In this document: positions 1 to 8,379 of the stretch, piece after piece
Layout of the letters: every line of letters starts with the position of its first letter
Position numbering within the stretch: position 1 is the stretch's first letter
Assembly (NCBI GenBank): GCA_029866125.1
Contig: JARWZZ010000019.1
Span: forward strand, 241,782 to 305,781
Direction of reading: 5' to 3'
Source: Limnobacter sp.
GTDB lineage: Bacteria > Pseudomonadota > Gammaproteobacteria > Burkholderiales > Burkholderiaceae_B
DNA length: 64,000 bases
The notes under the pieces: generated by a model
Seen by the model: the letters and a program-made list of their open reading frames with translations, nothing else
Databases searched by the model: none
What the model was told of the DNA's origin: nothing
Translations under genes and position numbers: made by a program

Positions 1-74
1 AGCGTTTTACCAAAGCGTTTCAATTGTTGGGCTTTGACATGAGTCGCCTTTCTGGCTCGGCAGGACACGCCTGA
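1..74 (+). CDS. yqgE: YqgE/AlgH family protein, C-terminal end (partial)
   Basis: Only the last 23 codons are in the window. They read in frame 3 and stop at 72-74. The tail ends LLGFDMSRLSGSAGHA, which matches the usual UPF0301 (YqgE/AlgH) C-terminus of the form LLGIDPxxLSxxAGHA. The TGA overlaps the ATG of ruvX (TGATG), so the two genes are translationally coupled, as is common for yqgE-yqgF in proteobacteria. The role of the family is poorly defined. Confidence 0.75.
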   Translation, partial: RFTKAFQLLGFDMSRLSGSAGHA

Positions 75-496
75 TGCACAGCAGCAAGCCCCTATTGTTG
101 ATGGCTTTTGATTTTGGTTTGAAGCGTATTGGTGTTGCATTTGGAAACGGACTGACCAAAACCGCGCAGGCGGTGGGTGTGGTGCAGGCCGAGGATGACG
201 ACTCCCGGTTTGTGGCCATCGAGAAGCTGGTCAAAGAATGGCAGCCCGAGGGTTTTGTGGTGGGGGTGCCCCGCAACACCGATGGCACTGATTCAGACCT
301 GACTGCACGTTGCGAAAAGTTTGCCCGCCAGTTGACCGGCCGCTTTGGCAAGCCCTGCGAAACTGTGGACGAAAGGTACACCAGCGCCATCGTAGAAAGT
401 TGTATGGGTGGTGCCAAAGCCCGCGAGCAAAAAGGCCGCGTGGACATGGGCAGCGCCTGCTTGATTTTGGAACAATTTTTTCTGGAGGGGCGATGA
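74..496 (+). CDS. ruvX: Putative pre-16S rRNA nuclease RuvX/YqgF
   Basis: 140 residues, the normal length of the YqgF/RuvX RNase H-fold family, which processes the 5' end of 16S rRNA. The N-terminus carries the FDFGLKRIG strand with the catalytic Asp of the fold, the middle carries the DERYTSA motif, and the C-terminus has the conserved DMGSACLILEQFF helix. The ATG overlaps the stop of yqgE by one base, and its TGA overlaps the ATG of pyrR, so yqgE-ruvX-pyrR-pyrB reads as one unit. Family assignment is firm; no experimental support can be seen here. Confidence 0.92.
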   Translation: MHSSKPLLLMAFDFGLKRIGVAFGNGLTKTAQAVGVVQAEDDDSRFVAIEKLVKEWQPEGFVVGVPRNTDGTDSDLTARCEKFARQLTGRFGKPCETVDERYTSAIVESCMGGAKAREQKGRVDMGSACLILEQFFLEGR

Positions 497-1002
497 AGCT
501 GCCTGACCCGGAAAGCCTTTACGCAAGGCTCAAGGAACAAATTGAACATGCCTTTCCTAACCGCAGCGAGTTGGGCCTTATTGGCGTGCACAGCGGCGGG
601 GCTTGGATTGCCGAGCGCCTGCACCACGACCTTGGTTTTACCCTGCCTTGTGGTTTTTTGGACAGCGCTTTGTACCGCGACGATTTTTCCGAGCGGGGCA
701 TGAAGACAGCGCCCAAACCCGCAGACATGCCTTTTGATGTAGCAGGCCGCCAAATTTTGTTGGTGGACGATGTGTTGTACACCGGGCGCACCGTGCGCGC
801 CATCGTGAACCATCTGTTTGACTATGGCCGCCCTGCCAAAATTGAGCTGGCCGTGCTGCTAGACCGTGGTGGGCGAGAGCTACCCATCGACGCGCAATAC
901 GTGGGCAAACACGAGCCACTCAAACCCAATCAATCATTTGTATTAACCCGGGATGAGCAAGGCGCATTCCGGCTGGGACTGGAGGAAAAACAGGGTGAAT
1001 AA
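493..1002 (+). CDS. pyrR: PyrR bifunctional pyrimidine operon regulator / uracil phosphoribosyltransferase
   Basis: 169 residues from the ATG at 493, which overlaps the ruvX stop in an ATGA arrangement after a GGAGGGG ribosome-binding site. A longer open frame runs upstream through ruvX and is not used. The PRPP-binding loop of type I phosphoribosyltransferases is plain ([16 protein letters not shown]). In Gram-positives PyrR binds pyr mRNA. In Burkholderiales the gene sits in front of pyrB, and its regulatory role is less certain than its enzyme fold. pyrB begins inside its last codons. Confidence 0.93.
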   Translation: MKLPDPESLYARLKEQIEHAFPNRSELGLIGVHSGGAWIAERLHHDLGFTLPCGFLDSALYRDDFSERGMKTAPKPADMPFDVAGRQILLVDDVLYTGRTVRAIVNHLFDYGRPAKIELAVLLDRGGRELPIDAQYVGKHEPLKPNQSFVLTRDEQGAFRLGLEEKQGE

Positions 1003-1969
1003 TCCGCAGCTGAATTCCGCAGGCGAGCTGATTCACCTGTTGACGATCGAAGGCCTGCCCAAGGCCATGATTCACCGTATTTTGGACACGGCTGAATCCT
1101 TCATGTCGCTCAATGAGCGGGAAGTGAAATCAGTGCCTTTGTTGCGCGGTAAATCAGTTTTCAACGTGTTTTTTGAAAACTCAACCCGCACCCGCACCAC
1201 CTTCGAAATTGCGGCCAAGCGCCTGTCGGCAGATGTGGTGAATTTGAGTGTGGACTCCTCATCCACCAAAAAAGGTGAAAGCCTCATCGACACCGTGGAC
1301 AACCTGGCCGCCATGGCTGCGGACATGTTTGTGATTCGCCATTCTGAAAGTGGTGCCCCCACTTTTATTGCCCAGCATTTAAACAAAATGTTTGGCGGTA
1401 AAATCAATGTCATTAATGCTGGCGATGGCCGCCATGCCCACCCCACCCAAGGGTTGTTGGACATGTACACCATTCGCCACTACAAAAAAGATTTCACCAA
1501 GCTTCGGGTGGCCATTGTGGGCGATATTTTGCACAGCCGCGTGGCCCGGTCCGACATTCATGCACTGACTACCTTGGGTTGCCCCGAGGTACGGGCTGTA
1601 GGCCCCCGCACGCTGTTGCCTAGCCACTTGGAGGGCATGGGGGTCAAGGTGTTTCATGATTTGAAGGAAGGCATTCGTGATGCGGATGTGATCATCATGC
1701 TGCGTTTGCAGAATGAGCGCATGAAGGGCGCTTTGATTCCATCCTCTCAGGAGTATTACAAGCATTTTGGTTTGACTGAAGAAAAGCTGAAATACGCCGC
1801 ACCTGACGCGATTGTTATGCACCCCGGGCCCATGAACCGGGGCGTAGAAATCGACTCCGCAGTGGCCGATGGGCCCCAGTCTGTGATTTTGAGCCAAGTC
1901 ACCTTTGGCATTGCCATACGTATGGCTGTGATGAGCATTCTTGCCTCCAGCCGTGCGGGTGCCGCATAA
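995..1969 (+). CDS. pyrB: Aspartate carbamoyltransferase catalytic subunit
   Basis: The product condenses carbamoyl phosphate with aspartate, the committed step of pyrimidine synthesis. The chosen start is GTG at 995, 324 residues, because GGAGG lies at 981-985 and the longer reading frame has no conserved residues before VNNPQLN. Carbamoyl-phosphate loop [13 protein letters not shown] and the HPTQGLLD and MHPGPMNRG motifs are intact. The start lies inside the 3' end of pyrR. The next gene encodes a pseudo-dihydroorotase, the usual partner of this class of ATCase. Confidence 0.95.
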   Translation: MNNPQLNSAGELIHLLTIEGLPKAMIHRILDTAESFMSLNEREVKSVPLLRGKSVFNVFFENSTRTRTTFEIAAKRLSADVVNLSVDSSSTKKGESLIDTVDNLAAMAADMFVIRHSESGAPTFIAQHLNKMFGGKINVINAGDGRHAHPTQGLLDMYTIRHYKKDFTKLRVAIVGDILHSRVARSDIHALTTLGCPEVRAVGPRTLLPSHLEGMGVKVFHDLKEGIRDADVIIMLRLQNERMKGALIPSSQEYYKHFGLTEEKLKYAAPDAIVMHPGPMNRGVEIDSAVADGPQSVILSQVTFGIAIRMAVMSILASSRAGAA

Positions 1970-1987
1970 CGAATTAAAGGGTACTCG

Positions 1988-3280
1988 ATGCGATTACTGA
2001 TTACCGGCGGGCATGTGATTGACCCCGCACAGCAAATTGATGCACCGATGGATGTGGCTGTGGCTGCTGGCAGGGTGGTGGCTGTTTGCCCCTCCGGAGA
2101 AATACCGGACGATTTTTCGCCCAACCGCGTGGTGGATGCCAAGGGCCTGTGGGTGATGCCCGGCTTGGTGGATTTGTCAGCCCGTTTGCGTGAGCCCGGC
2201 TATGAATACCGCGCCACGTTGGAAAGCGAAATTCAGGCTGCGCTGGCCGGTGGAATTACCTCGCTGGTGTGCCCCCCAGACACGGACCCGGTGTTGGATG
2301 AACCCGGTTTGATTGAAATGTTGAAGTTCAAGGCTCAACAGTTGAACCTGTCCAAAGTGTACCCCTTGGGTGCGCTGACCACAGGTTTAAACGGCGAAGT
2401 GATTACTGAAATGGCCGAGCTGACCGAGGCTGGTTGCGTGGGGTTTTCCCAAGCAGAAAACCCGGTGTATGACACCAAAGTGTTGCAGCGCGCCATGCTG
2501 TATGCCAAAAGTTTTGGCCTGACTTTGTTTTTGCGCCCCATCGAGCCCCACCTGAGCAAAGGCGGGGTGGCGCATGCCGGTGCGTATGCCTCGCGTATGG
2601 GTTTGAATGGTATTCCTGTAATTGCAGAAACGATTGCATTGCAGCGCCATTTTGAGTTGGTGCGTACCACCGGGGTGCGCTTGCATGTGTGTAGGATCAG
2701 CTCTGCCCGTGGCGTACAAATGGTGCGCGATGCCAAAGCTGAAGGTTTGCCCATTACCTGTGATGTGGGCATTCACCATGTGCACATGACTGATTTGGAC
2801 ATTGGGTTTTTCGACCCACGTGCGCATTTGCTGCCCCCGTTGCGTGAACAACGTGACAGGGACGCCATTCGCGCTGGGCTGATTGATGGCACGATTGATG
2901 CCATTTGTTCAGACCACACGCCAGTGGATGACGATGCCAAACTTCTACCCTTTGCCGAAAGTGAGGCAGGGGCCACAGGCTTGGAGTTGCTGCTTAGCTT
3001 GACTGTGAAATGGGCACGTGAACAAAAAGTGCCGCTTAGCCGTTTGGTGGATTTGCTGTCAGGTAACCCGTCCAACATCATCAACATACAAGCCGGTAAT
3101 TTGCGCCCCGGTATGGCGGCAGATTTGTGCCTGTTTGACCCCGAAAGCGATTGGGTTGTGAATGATACCAACTTGTTGAGTCAGGGCAAACACACGCCGT
3201 TCCATGGTTTCCCGCTGCAGGGGCGGGTAGTGGGCACGGTGGTGAATGGGCAGCTTGCTTTTTCTCGCATGGGGCAATAA
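1988..3280 (+). CDS. pyrX: Dihydroorotase-like, non-catalytic ATCase partner (PyrX)
   Basis: 430 residues of the amidohydrolase fold. An active dihydroorotase has DxHxHxRxPG after the first strand. Here the segment reads VDLSARLREPG, so both metal-binding histidines are gone while the substrate Arg is kept. A later SDHTP motif survives. This pattern and the position right after pyrB match PyrX (also called PyrC'), which in Pseudomonas and Burkholderiales is needed to assemble or activate ATCase rather than to catalyse. A separate active pyrC should exist elsewhere in the genome (inference). Confidence 0.88.
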   Translation: MRLLITGGHVIDPAQQIDAPMDVAVAAGRVVAVCPSGEIPDDFSPNRVVDAKGLWVMPGLVDLSARLREPGYEYRATLESEIQAALAGGITSLVCPPDTDPVLDEPGLIEMLKFKAQQLNLSKVYPLGALTTGLNGEVITEMAELTEAGCVGFSQAENPVYDTKVLQRAMLYAKSFGLTLFLRPIEPHLSKGGVAHAGAYASRMGLNGIPVIAETIALQRHFELVRTTGVRLHVCRISSARGVQMVRDAKAEGLPITCDVGIHHVHMTDLDIGFFDPRAHLLPPLREQRDRDAIRAGLIDGTIDAICSDHTPVDDDAKLLPFAESEAGATGLELLLSLTVKWAREQKVPLSRLVDLLSGNPSNIINIQAGNLRPGMAADLCLFDPESDWVVNDTNLLSQGKHTPFHGFPLQGRVVGTVVNGQLAFSRMGQ

Positions 3281-3285
3281 AGGCC

Positions 3286-4029
3286 ATGCGGCAGGTGTTG
3301 GGCTATGTGCGTTTGCTCAGCTTGGTTTTGTTTGGGGTTTTGTTGGCCTTGCTGATTTGGCCACTTATTAGCGCCCAGTTGCGAGATCGAACCGAGCTTT
3401 GGTTTGCCAACCGAATTTTGACAATTTTGCGGGTGAAGGTCTGTGCGCATTTTGAGGTGCCCGAAGCCAATTTTGCGACGCACGGCCCTTACTTGCTGTA
3501 CTGCAATCACGTCAGTTGGTTGGATATTTTTGCCCTCAATTCGCTGTGCCCTCTGACCTTTATTGCGAAATCAGAAATTGCAGAATGGCCTTTGGCCGGC
3601 ATGCTGGCCAAGCGGTCTGGCACGCTGTTTATTGAGCGCGGCAAGCGCCATGCGGTGCGCCAAGTGATTCAAGAATCGGTTGAGGTGTTGCAAACCGGGC
3701 GTACTGTAGCTGTTTTCCCTGAAGGCACCACAGGTGCGGGCGACCAGCTTTTGCCCTTCCACAGCAACTTTATTCAACCCGCCATGTTGGCGCAGGTGCA
3801 GGTGGTCCCCGTCAGTTTGCAGTACCAGGATGCCAATGGGAAATTCAGTTCAAAGCCCGCGTTTTTAGGCGAGCAAGCTTTGATTCAAAACATTCAAGTA
3901 TTGCTGGGCGCGCGTGAGGGATACACCGTCCGCTTGGTTTTTCATGCACCCATTGCAACTGAGGGTTTTACCCGCCACGCTTTGAGCGACAAAGCAAGGG
4001 AAGTGATTCAGGCGTCGTTGCTGAGCTAA
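3286..4029 (+). CDS. plsC: 1-acyl-sn-glycerol-3-phosphate acyltransferase
   Basis: 247 residues with one N-terminal membrane helix (about residues 8-30) followed by the acyltransferase motifs NHVSWLDIF (HX4D catalytic pair) and FPEGTTGAG. It acylates lysophosphatidate to phosphatidate at the inner membrane. It follows pyrX by five bases and probably shares its transcript. Which acyl donor it uses cannot be read from sequence. Confidence 0.9.
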   Translation: MRQVLGYVRLLSLVLFGVLLALLIWPLISAQLRDRTELWFANRILTILRVKVCAHFEVPEANFATHGPYLLYCNHVSWLDIFALNSLCPLTFIAKSEIAEWPLAGMLAKRSGTLFIERGKRHAVRQVIQESVEVLQTGRTVAVFPEGTTGAGDQLLPFHSNFIQPAMLAQVQVVPVSLQYQDANGKFSSKPAFLGEQALIQNIQVLLGAREGYTVRLVFHAPIATEGFTRHALSDKAREVIQASLLS

Positions 4030-4109
4030 GGCGCTACGCCCCTTGGCTTTATGGAACTATGCTGGCTCAATGGTTACCAAGTTCCACCAAGTAAGGTGGG
4101 AGCCTTTGA

Positions 4110-5228
4110 ATGTCACCGTCCCGTTTCGATGCGAAAACAAATGCGCCATCCAGTGCGCCATCCAGTACGCCAATAGGTCCACAGGCAAGTCCACAAAACA
4201 GTTCAAGGCTGCATTTGCTCGCTGGCTTTGGGCGCATGGCCCATGCGGTCAGTGCTCTATTTCAAGGTTTGAGTGCGTCAATGGAGGGGCGCAGTGAGGG
4301 TCGTAGTGAGGGTATTAAACAATATGTTGACCGACTGCTGAGTAACCTGACTTGTTGTGTGTCAGATGACGCTGAGGCTGATTTGCAGCCTGGAGTTGAC
4401 CCTGCTCTTGAACAAGACTTGGGTGTGCGGCACGGACCACAATTGGAAACGCAACCCCGTCCCTTTTCGCAGCATTGTCGCCCAGCCTTCGCTTCGCACA
4501 TGCGACACGCCCCCGGGTCTGAACGCAGCGTATTTTCAAGAAGTTCAAATTCAACACATTCAAATGCCTTGGTGCCTTATGTGGGGGGTGATTCGCCCAA
4601 TCGCTCGGCCAATGTAAATGCCAGTCCAAGCAAAACAAACACGGATAAAAAAACGCCCATCAAGCCACCGCTTAACTTGGGCTTTATGCCCGAGTTGGCC
4701 TGGTTGAAACAGACCAGGTTCGTCAGGGGGGCGATTGTGAATCTGCCCGGCAATCCGATCAGTCGCTTTAGGCGTTATCCGACAAGCCATGTGAGGAGCA
4801 AGCCTACACAACCCCCCAAGATGCTGGATTTTTTGACTCTCGAGAATGGTCAGCGTGGCTGGATTAAAAGGTTGGAGCAAGCTGTGCAGCAGCCGCGTTT
4901 GTATCACACCATACGCACCTGTGTTTCGGAATGTGACGAGGCCACGGGTCAATACCGCCCCAGGTTGACAGAATGGAGCGGCGTGCATGTGGGCGATAAT
5001 TATTTGTTGATCGATTTGGTGCCTTTGTCCCAGCAAGAGCGCGCCCAATACAACTTGAACAGGCTAGGCCCCGGGGCGCATTGTATGCGGGCAACGGTGT
5101 TTAGCCCGTCACGAAAAACCACGTTTGAGGTGATTTTCAGGGAGCTGGATGCTGAGCCTAAAAAATCGGTTTCGTTTAGGGAACCGGCGGAAGCGCGGGC
5201 TCCAAGGCGTCCACGCCGAACAGCTTGA
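4110..5228 (+). CDS. Hypothetical protein, effector-like architecture
   Basis: 372 residues with no family I recognise. The first 60 are rich in Ser, Pro, Ala and Gln, including PSSAPSSTP. There is no signal peptide or clear membrane helix. Residues 230-355 look like a compact folded domain, and the last 15 are Arg/Pro/Ala rich. A GGGAG ribosome-binding site precedes the ATG at 4110. The 3' end overlaps the 3' end of apaH by 53 bp, tail to tail, which suggests later insertion or extension of the frame. A GGAACT hexamer lies 57 bp upstream of the start, at the same distance as in the three hrp-box-like promoters of this window, but no CCACTTA partner follows at the right spacing. It may belong to that effector-like set; this is speculative. 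Confidence 0.6.
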   Translation: MSPSRFDAKTNAPSSAPSSTPIGPQASPQNSSRLHLLAGFGRMAHAVSALFQGLSASMEGRSEGRSEGIKQYVDRLLSNLTCCVSDDAEADLQPGVDPALEQDLGVRHGPQLETQPRPFSQHCRPAFASHMRHAPGSERSVFSRSSNSTHSNALVPYVGGDSPNRSANVNASPSKTNTDKKTPIKPPLNLGFMPELAWLKQTRFVRGAIVNLPGNPISRFRRYPTSHVRSKPTQPPKMLDFLTLENGQRGWIKRLEQAVQQPRLYHTIRTCVSECDEATGQYRPRLTEWSGVHVGDNYLLIDLVPLSQQERAQYNLNRLGPGAHCMRATVFSPSRKTTFEVIFRELDAEPKKSVSFREPAEARAPRRPRRTA

Positions 5229-6036
5229 AATCCTCAAGCCTCAAAGCGGTCAACCTTCCGCCCCAAACGCAGCCCGTGTCCAGGCAAAACCCGACTTTGT
5301 TCTCAATCTGATCCAAGGTCGACCAGTGGCCAAATATGATTTTCCCCTCGTCCTCATTGTTTGAATTTGCCCGGGGAAATTCAAACCACGCTTTTAAATC
5401 CTCAGGGGCATCTGCAGGTTCCAGTTTAAATTTTAGGTCAATTTTTCCGTCCACCCGTAGCATACGCATGCGGGTACACACATTCACAATCAGCCGCAGC
5501 CTGTCATGGCCTTCCAAATCATCTGCCCAGCGGTTGGGTTTGTTGCCATACAGGTCAGCCATAAACACTTTCCAGTTGGGGCCAGAAAGTACAGCTTGAA
5601 CCTCTTGGGACAATTGCAGCGCTTGCTTGAATGACCATTCGGGCAGAATACCCGCATGAGCCAGAAGGTGTTGGTTGGGGGAATGGTCATTTTTTGGCAA
5701 AGGCAACACCAAAGGCTGGCGTCGCAGCCACTCAATCAGTTCTTTGCCCTCGGGGCTAGCAACAATTTCTGCAATGGTGTCAAAGCGGCTGTTTTTCCCA
5801 CTCTCGCACCACAAGGCCAGCAAATGCAGGTCGTGGTTGCCCAGCACTGTGTGCGCACAGCTTTTTGTAGCAAGCCCGTGGATAAGCCGCAAAGTGTCCA
5901 GTGACCGAGGGCCGCGGTTAACCAAGTCGCCTGCAAACCACAGCACGTCCTCAGTGTCGCTAAAGTTAATATGCTGCAGAAGCGCCTGCAAAGAGTCATA
6001 GCAACCCTGCACATCCCCAATCACGTAATTCGACAT
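5176..6036 (-). CDS. apaH: Bis(5'-nucleosyl)-tetraphosphatase, symmetrical
   Basis: 286 residues of the ApaH metallophosphatase family, which splits Ap4A into two ADP. The metal-site motifs are present in order: GDVQGCYDSL near the N-terminus, GDLVNRGPRS, then GNHDLHLLAL. A late FGHWSTL provides the C-terminal His. The C-terminus is slightly longer than usual (ALEPALPPVP), and its coding sequence overlaps the convergent hypothetical gene by 53 bp. Confidence 0.94.
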   Translation of the reverse strand: MSNYVIGDVQGCYDSLQALLQHINFSDTEDVLWFAGDLVNRGPRSLDTLRLIHGLATKSCAHTVLGNHDLHLLALWCESGKNSRFDTIAEIVASPEGKELIEWLRRQPLVLPLPKNDHSPNQHLLAHAGILPEWSFKQALQLSQEVQAVLSGPNWKVFMADLYGNKPNRWADDLEGHDRLRLIVNVCTRMRMLRVDGKIDLKFKLEPADAPEDLKAWFEFPRANSNNEDEGKIIFGHWSTLDQIENKVGFCLDTGCVWGGRLTALRLEDFKLFGVDALEPALPPVP

Positions 6037-6095
6037 ACTTCACCAAATCTCACTCATGCAGTCATTGTGACTACAAACAGTTCAATGATAATCGA

Positions 6096-6476
6096 TTAGG
6101 CTGGGCTGTCATTCTCACGTAGTGTTGCAATTCTACTGACAAGCATGTTTTGTGCGGTGGAGGGTGCCCCTGAGTCATCGCCAGCCTGGCAGCATTGGCT
6201 AAGCTGGTAGAGGCTGCACAGCAAGGCACCACCGACACTACCAGTCGCAGTACCCATGAGCACATGCGAGGGTACTGAGCCAATTGTTTGGTGGGTCATT
6301 TTGCTAATAACAGTGCCTGCGATTGCGCCAAAAAAGCCGCCACCTAAAGTGTAGCAAGCAATTTGTGTCAATGATTTGCAAATTTTGGAAGGGATTTCTA
6401 AGTTGCTAGGGATTGAAGCGTCGGATCCAGCAGCGGTTTCGCGGGCAACGCCTGCGTTTTGGTTGTTGACAATCAT
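6096..6476 (-). CDS. Small glycine-zipper membrane protein, effector-like
   Basis: 126 residues, not recognised. The N-terminal 30 are polar and Ser/Asn/Ala rich with no signal peptide. Two hydrophobic, Gly-rich segments follow (TLGGGFFGAIAGTVI and a MGTATGSVGGALLC stretch), typical of glycine-zipper helices that insert or pack in membranes. The start at 6476 is preceded by a promoter of the GAACT-N15-CCACTTA type shared with two other orphan genes here. No operon partner: apaH lies downstream on the same strand and the next gene upstream is on the other strand. A secreted or translocated role is inference. Confidence 0.6.
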   Translation of the reverse strand: MIVNNQNAGVARETAAGSDASIPSNLEIPSKICKSLTQIACYTLGGGFFGAIAGTVISKMTHQTIGSVPSHVLMGTATGSVGGALLCSLYQLSQCCQAGDDSGAPSTAQNMLVSRIATLRENDSPA

Positions 6477-6501
6477 GGAAGTTACCCGTTGGTTAAAACA
6501 C

Positions 6502-6529
6502 TAAGTGGTGCGGAATTCACTTAAGTTCA
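6502..6529 (-). promoter_or_regulatory. hrp-box-like ECF promoter
   Basis: On the minus strand TGAACT (6529-6524), 15 bases, then CCACTTA (6508-6502), 25 bases before the ATG at 6476. HrpL-type ECF sigma factors read GGAACC-N15/16-CCACNNA. Two further copies occur in this window, at 34807-34835 and 59049-59076. Confidence 0.6.
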
Positions 6530-6620
6530 GAATCAATGCAACTGCAAATTCACCTGCCCTTGGGCGTGTGATAGCCTTTCAACATTCGTATTTTGTTTCC
6601 CTTATTTTATTGAGCTTGCT

Positions 6621-8024
6621 ATGACTGCATTCAACCCCATATCCAACTCCATATTCAAAGCCTATGACATCCGCGGCATTGTTGACACCACTTTGACTGA
6701 AGACGCCTGCTACGCCGTGGGCCGCGCCTTGGGTGAGCTGGCCTTAAGCAGGGGCAAGCGTGAGGCGGTTGTGGGCCGTGATGGACGTTTGTCAGGCCCG
6801 CGCCTGTGTGCAGCTTTGGCCGATGGTTTTCGGGATGCTGGGCTGGATGTGGTGGATGTGGGCATGGTCGCCACCCCACTGGTTTACTACGCCACCTATT
6901 TGCTGAACAACGGCACGGGCGTACAGGTAACCGGTAGCCACAACCCACCTGAGTACAATGGTTTAAAAATGATGGTGGCTGGCGAAACCTTGTACGGCGA
7001 CACCATTCAAGGCCTTTTCAAGTGGATACAAGCGGAGCAACCCCAACGCGAAGTGGTGGCGGGCCGCAGCCGTGGGCAGTACCGTGAGTTGAATGTATGG
7101 CCCCAGTACCTTGCTGAAATTTTGGGCGATGTCAAACTGGCGCGCCCCATGAAAATTGCCGTGGACTGCGGCAATGGCGTTGCGGGTGCGTTTGCACGCG
7201 AGCTTTACGAGGCTTTGGGTTGTGAAGTCACCGAGCTATTTTGCGAAGTGGATGGCACCTTCCCCAACCACCACCCAGACCCAGCCCACCCTGAAAACCT
7301 GCAAGATTTGATTCGCTGCTTGGCTGCGGGCGATGCTGAAATTGGCCTTGCCTTTGATGGCGATGGCGACCGCTTGGGTGTGGTCACCAAGGGCGGCGAT
7401 ATTATTTACCCCGACCGTCAATTGATCTTGTTTGCACGCGACGTGCTGACCCGTTGCCCCGGCGCGCAAATTATTTATGACGTGAAATGCACCCGCCATG
7501 TGGGTAAAGCGGTGGCCGAGGCGGGTGGGCAGCCTTTGATGTGGCGCACCGGGCACTCCTTGATCAAAGCCAAGTTGAAAGAAACGGGCGCCCCCTTGGC
7601 TGGCGAAATGAGTGGCCATGTGTTTTTCAAAGAGCGTTGGTACGGTTTTGATGATGGTTTGTATGCCGGTGTGCGTTTGTTGGAAATTTTGTCACGCGCG
7701 GCAGACCCTTCTGCTGTGTTGGATGCGCTTCCCAATTCATCCAGCACACCCGAGTTGCAGCTTAAAACTGCTGAAGGTGTGAATTTTGAACTGGTGCGTA
7801 AGCTTCAGGAAACAGGCGAATTTCCAAGTTCAGAAACCGTGGTCACCATTGATGGTGTGCGGGCAGAGTACGCCGATGGCTTTGGATTGGCCCGCCCATC
7901 CAACACCACCCCAGTGGTGGTGATGCGGTTTGAAGCAGACACCGACGAAGCCTTGGCCAGAATTCAAGCAGAATTTAAAAAAGCAATTCTGAAAGTGGCC
8001 CCGAATGTTGACTTGCCGTTTTAA
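6621..8024 (+). CDS. Phosphomannomutase/phosphoglucomutase
   Basis: 467 residues of the alpha-D-phosphohexomutase family (AlgC/ManB type). The catalytic phosphoserine lies in TGSHNPPEYNG (Ser106), the Mg2+ site in DGDGDR (Asp246, 248 and 250), and a sugar-binding GEMSGH loop follows near residue 330. It interconverts hexose 1- and 6-phosphates for surface polysaccharide and nucleotide-sugar synthesis. The gene stands alone between the small zipper protein and the structured RNA region. Confidence 0.92.
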   Translation: MTAFNPISNSIFKAYDIRGIVDTTLTEDACYAVGRALGELALSRGKREAVVGRDGRLSGPRLCAALADGFRDAGLDVVDVGMVATPLVYYATYLLNNGTGVQVTGSHNPPEYNGLKMMVAGETLYGDTIQGLFKWIQAEQPQREVVAGRSRGQYRELNVWPQYLAEILGDVKLARPMKIAVDCGNGVAGAFARELYEALGCEVTELFCEVDGTFPNHHPDPAHPENLQDLIRCLAAGDAEIGLAFDGDGDRLGVVTKGGDIIYPDRQLILFARDVLTRCPGAQIIYDVKCTRHVGKAVAEAGGQPLMWRTGHSLIKAKLKETGAPLAGEMSGHVFFKERWYGFDDGLYAGVRLLEILSRAADPSAVLDALPNSSSTPELQLKTAEGVNFELVRKLQETGEFPSSETVVTIDGVRAEYADGFGLARPSNTTPVVVMRFEADTDEALARIQAEFKKAILKVAPNVDLPF

Positions 8025-8160
8025 TCCGACTCATTTTGGATTGGGTAATTTCTTCTAAATGTGTGAATCAATGTGTCTTAAAGGGTGGCATCGTAGGCTG
8101 GCATCAAGCCCCGTCTATGATGTGCCAAGATTGAATAAATATTCTACTTTTTTAATTCAG

Positions 8161-8297
8161 ATGTAACTCTGGAGTTTCGAGGAAAGCCTCGAAAAATAAG
8201 GTTGAAAGGCGAGGAGGGGCGTTGCAAACTAAGCGCTCACATCCCTCCTCTTTGCTTCTGAGGTTTGCCCAGCTTAACCACAGCTGGGCATTTTTTT
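8161..8297 (+). ncRNA. Candidate structured small RNA or leader upstream of queE
   Basis: This lies in a 355-base gap without a gene (8025-8379). Three stems follow one another: a perfect 8-bp hairpin (8175-8182 with 8187-8194, loop AAAG), a long-range 8-bp stem GAGGAGGG/CCCTCCTC (8211-8218 with 8243-8250) enclosing a loop with GCAAACTAAGCGC, and an 8-bp GCCCAGCT/AGCTGGGC hairpin followed by seven T. The last is an intrinsic terminator 83 bases before queE. This could be a free small RNA, or a riboswitch or attenuator controlling queE-queD. It does not match the preQ1-I consensus as I know it. A possible -10 (TATTCT, 8140-8145) lies just upstream without a convincing -35. Confidence 0.55.
8267..8297 (+). 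terminator. Intrinsic terminator before queE
   Basis: An 8-bp perfect stem (8267-8274 with 8282-8289) with a 7-base loop, followed by TTTTTTT at 8291-8297. It closes the structured RNA element and would stop transcription before queE unless antiterminated. Confidence 0.8.
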
Positions 8298-8379
8298 GTC
8301 CTGATTTTTCCCTACTTTTACCCTCAAGCTGCTTTTCAGGTTAGCATTCCGCGTATTCAAGCCCTTGGAGGCGCCCTGA

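Noticed and set aside
4053..4090. hrp-box-like promoter before the orphan gene at 4110
   Set aside because: GGAACT is present, but no CCACNNA follows at 15-16 bases; only weaker CCAAGTT at 18 or CCACCAA at 25.
8161..8297. preQ1-I riboswitch upstream of queE
   Set aside because: The short hairpin plus A-rich tail of preQ1-I is not present; the element is larger with three stems, so I call it a candidate of unknown class.
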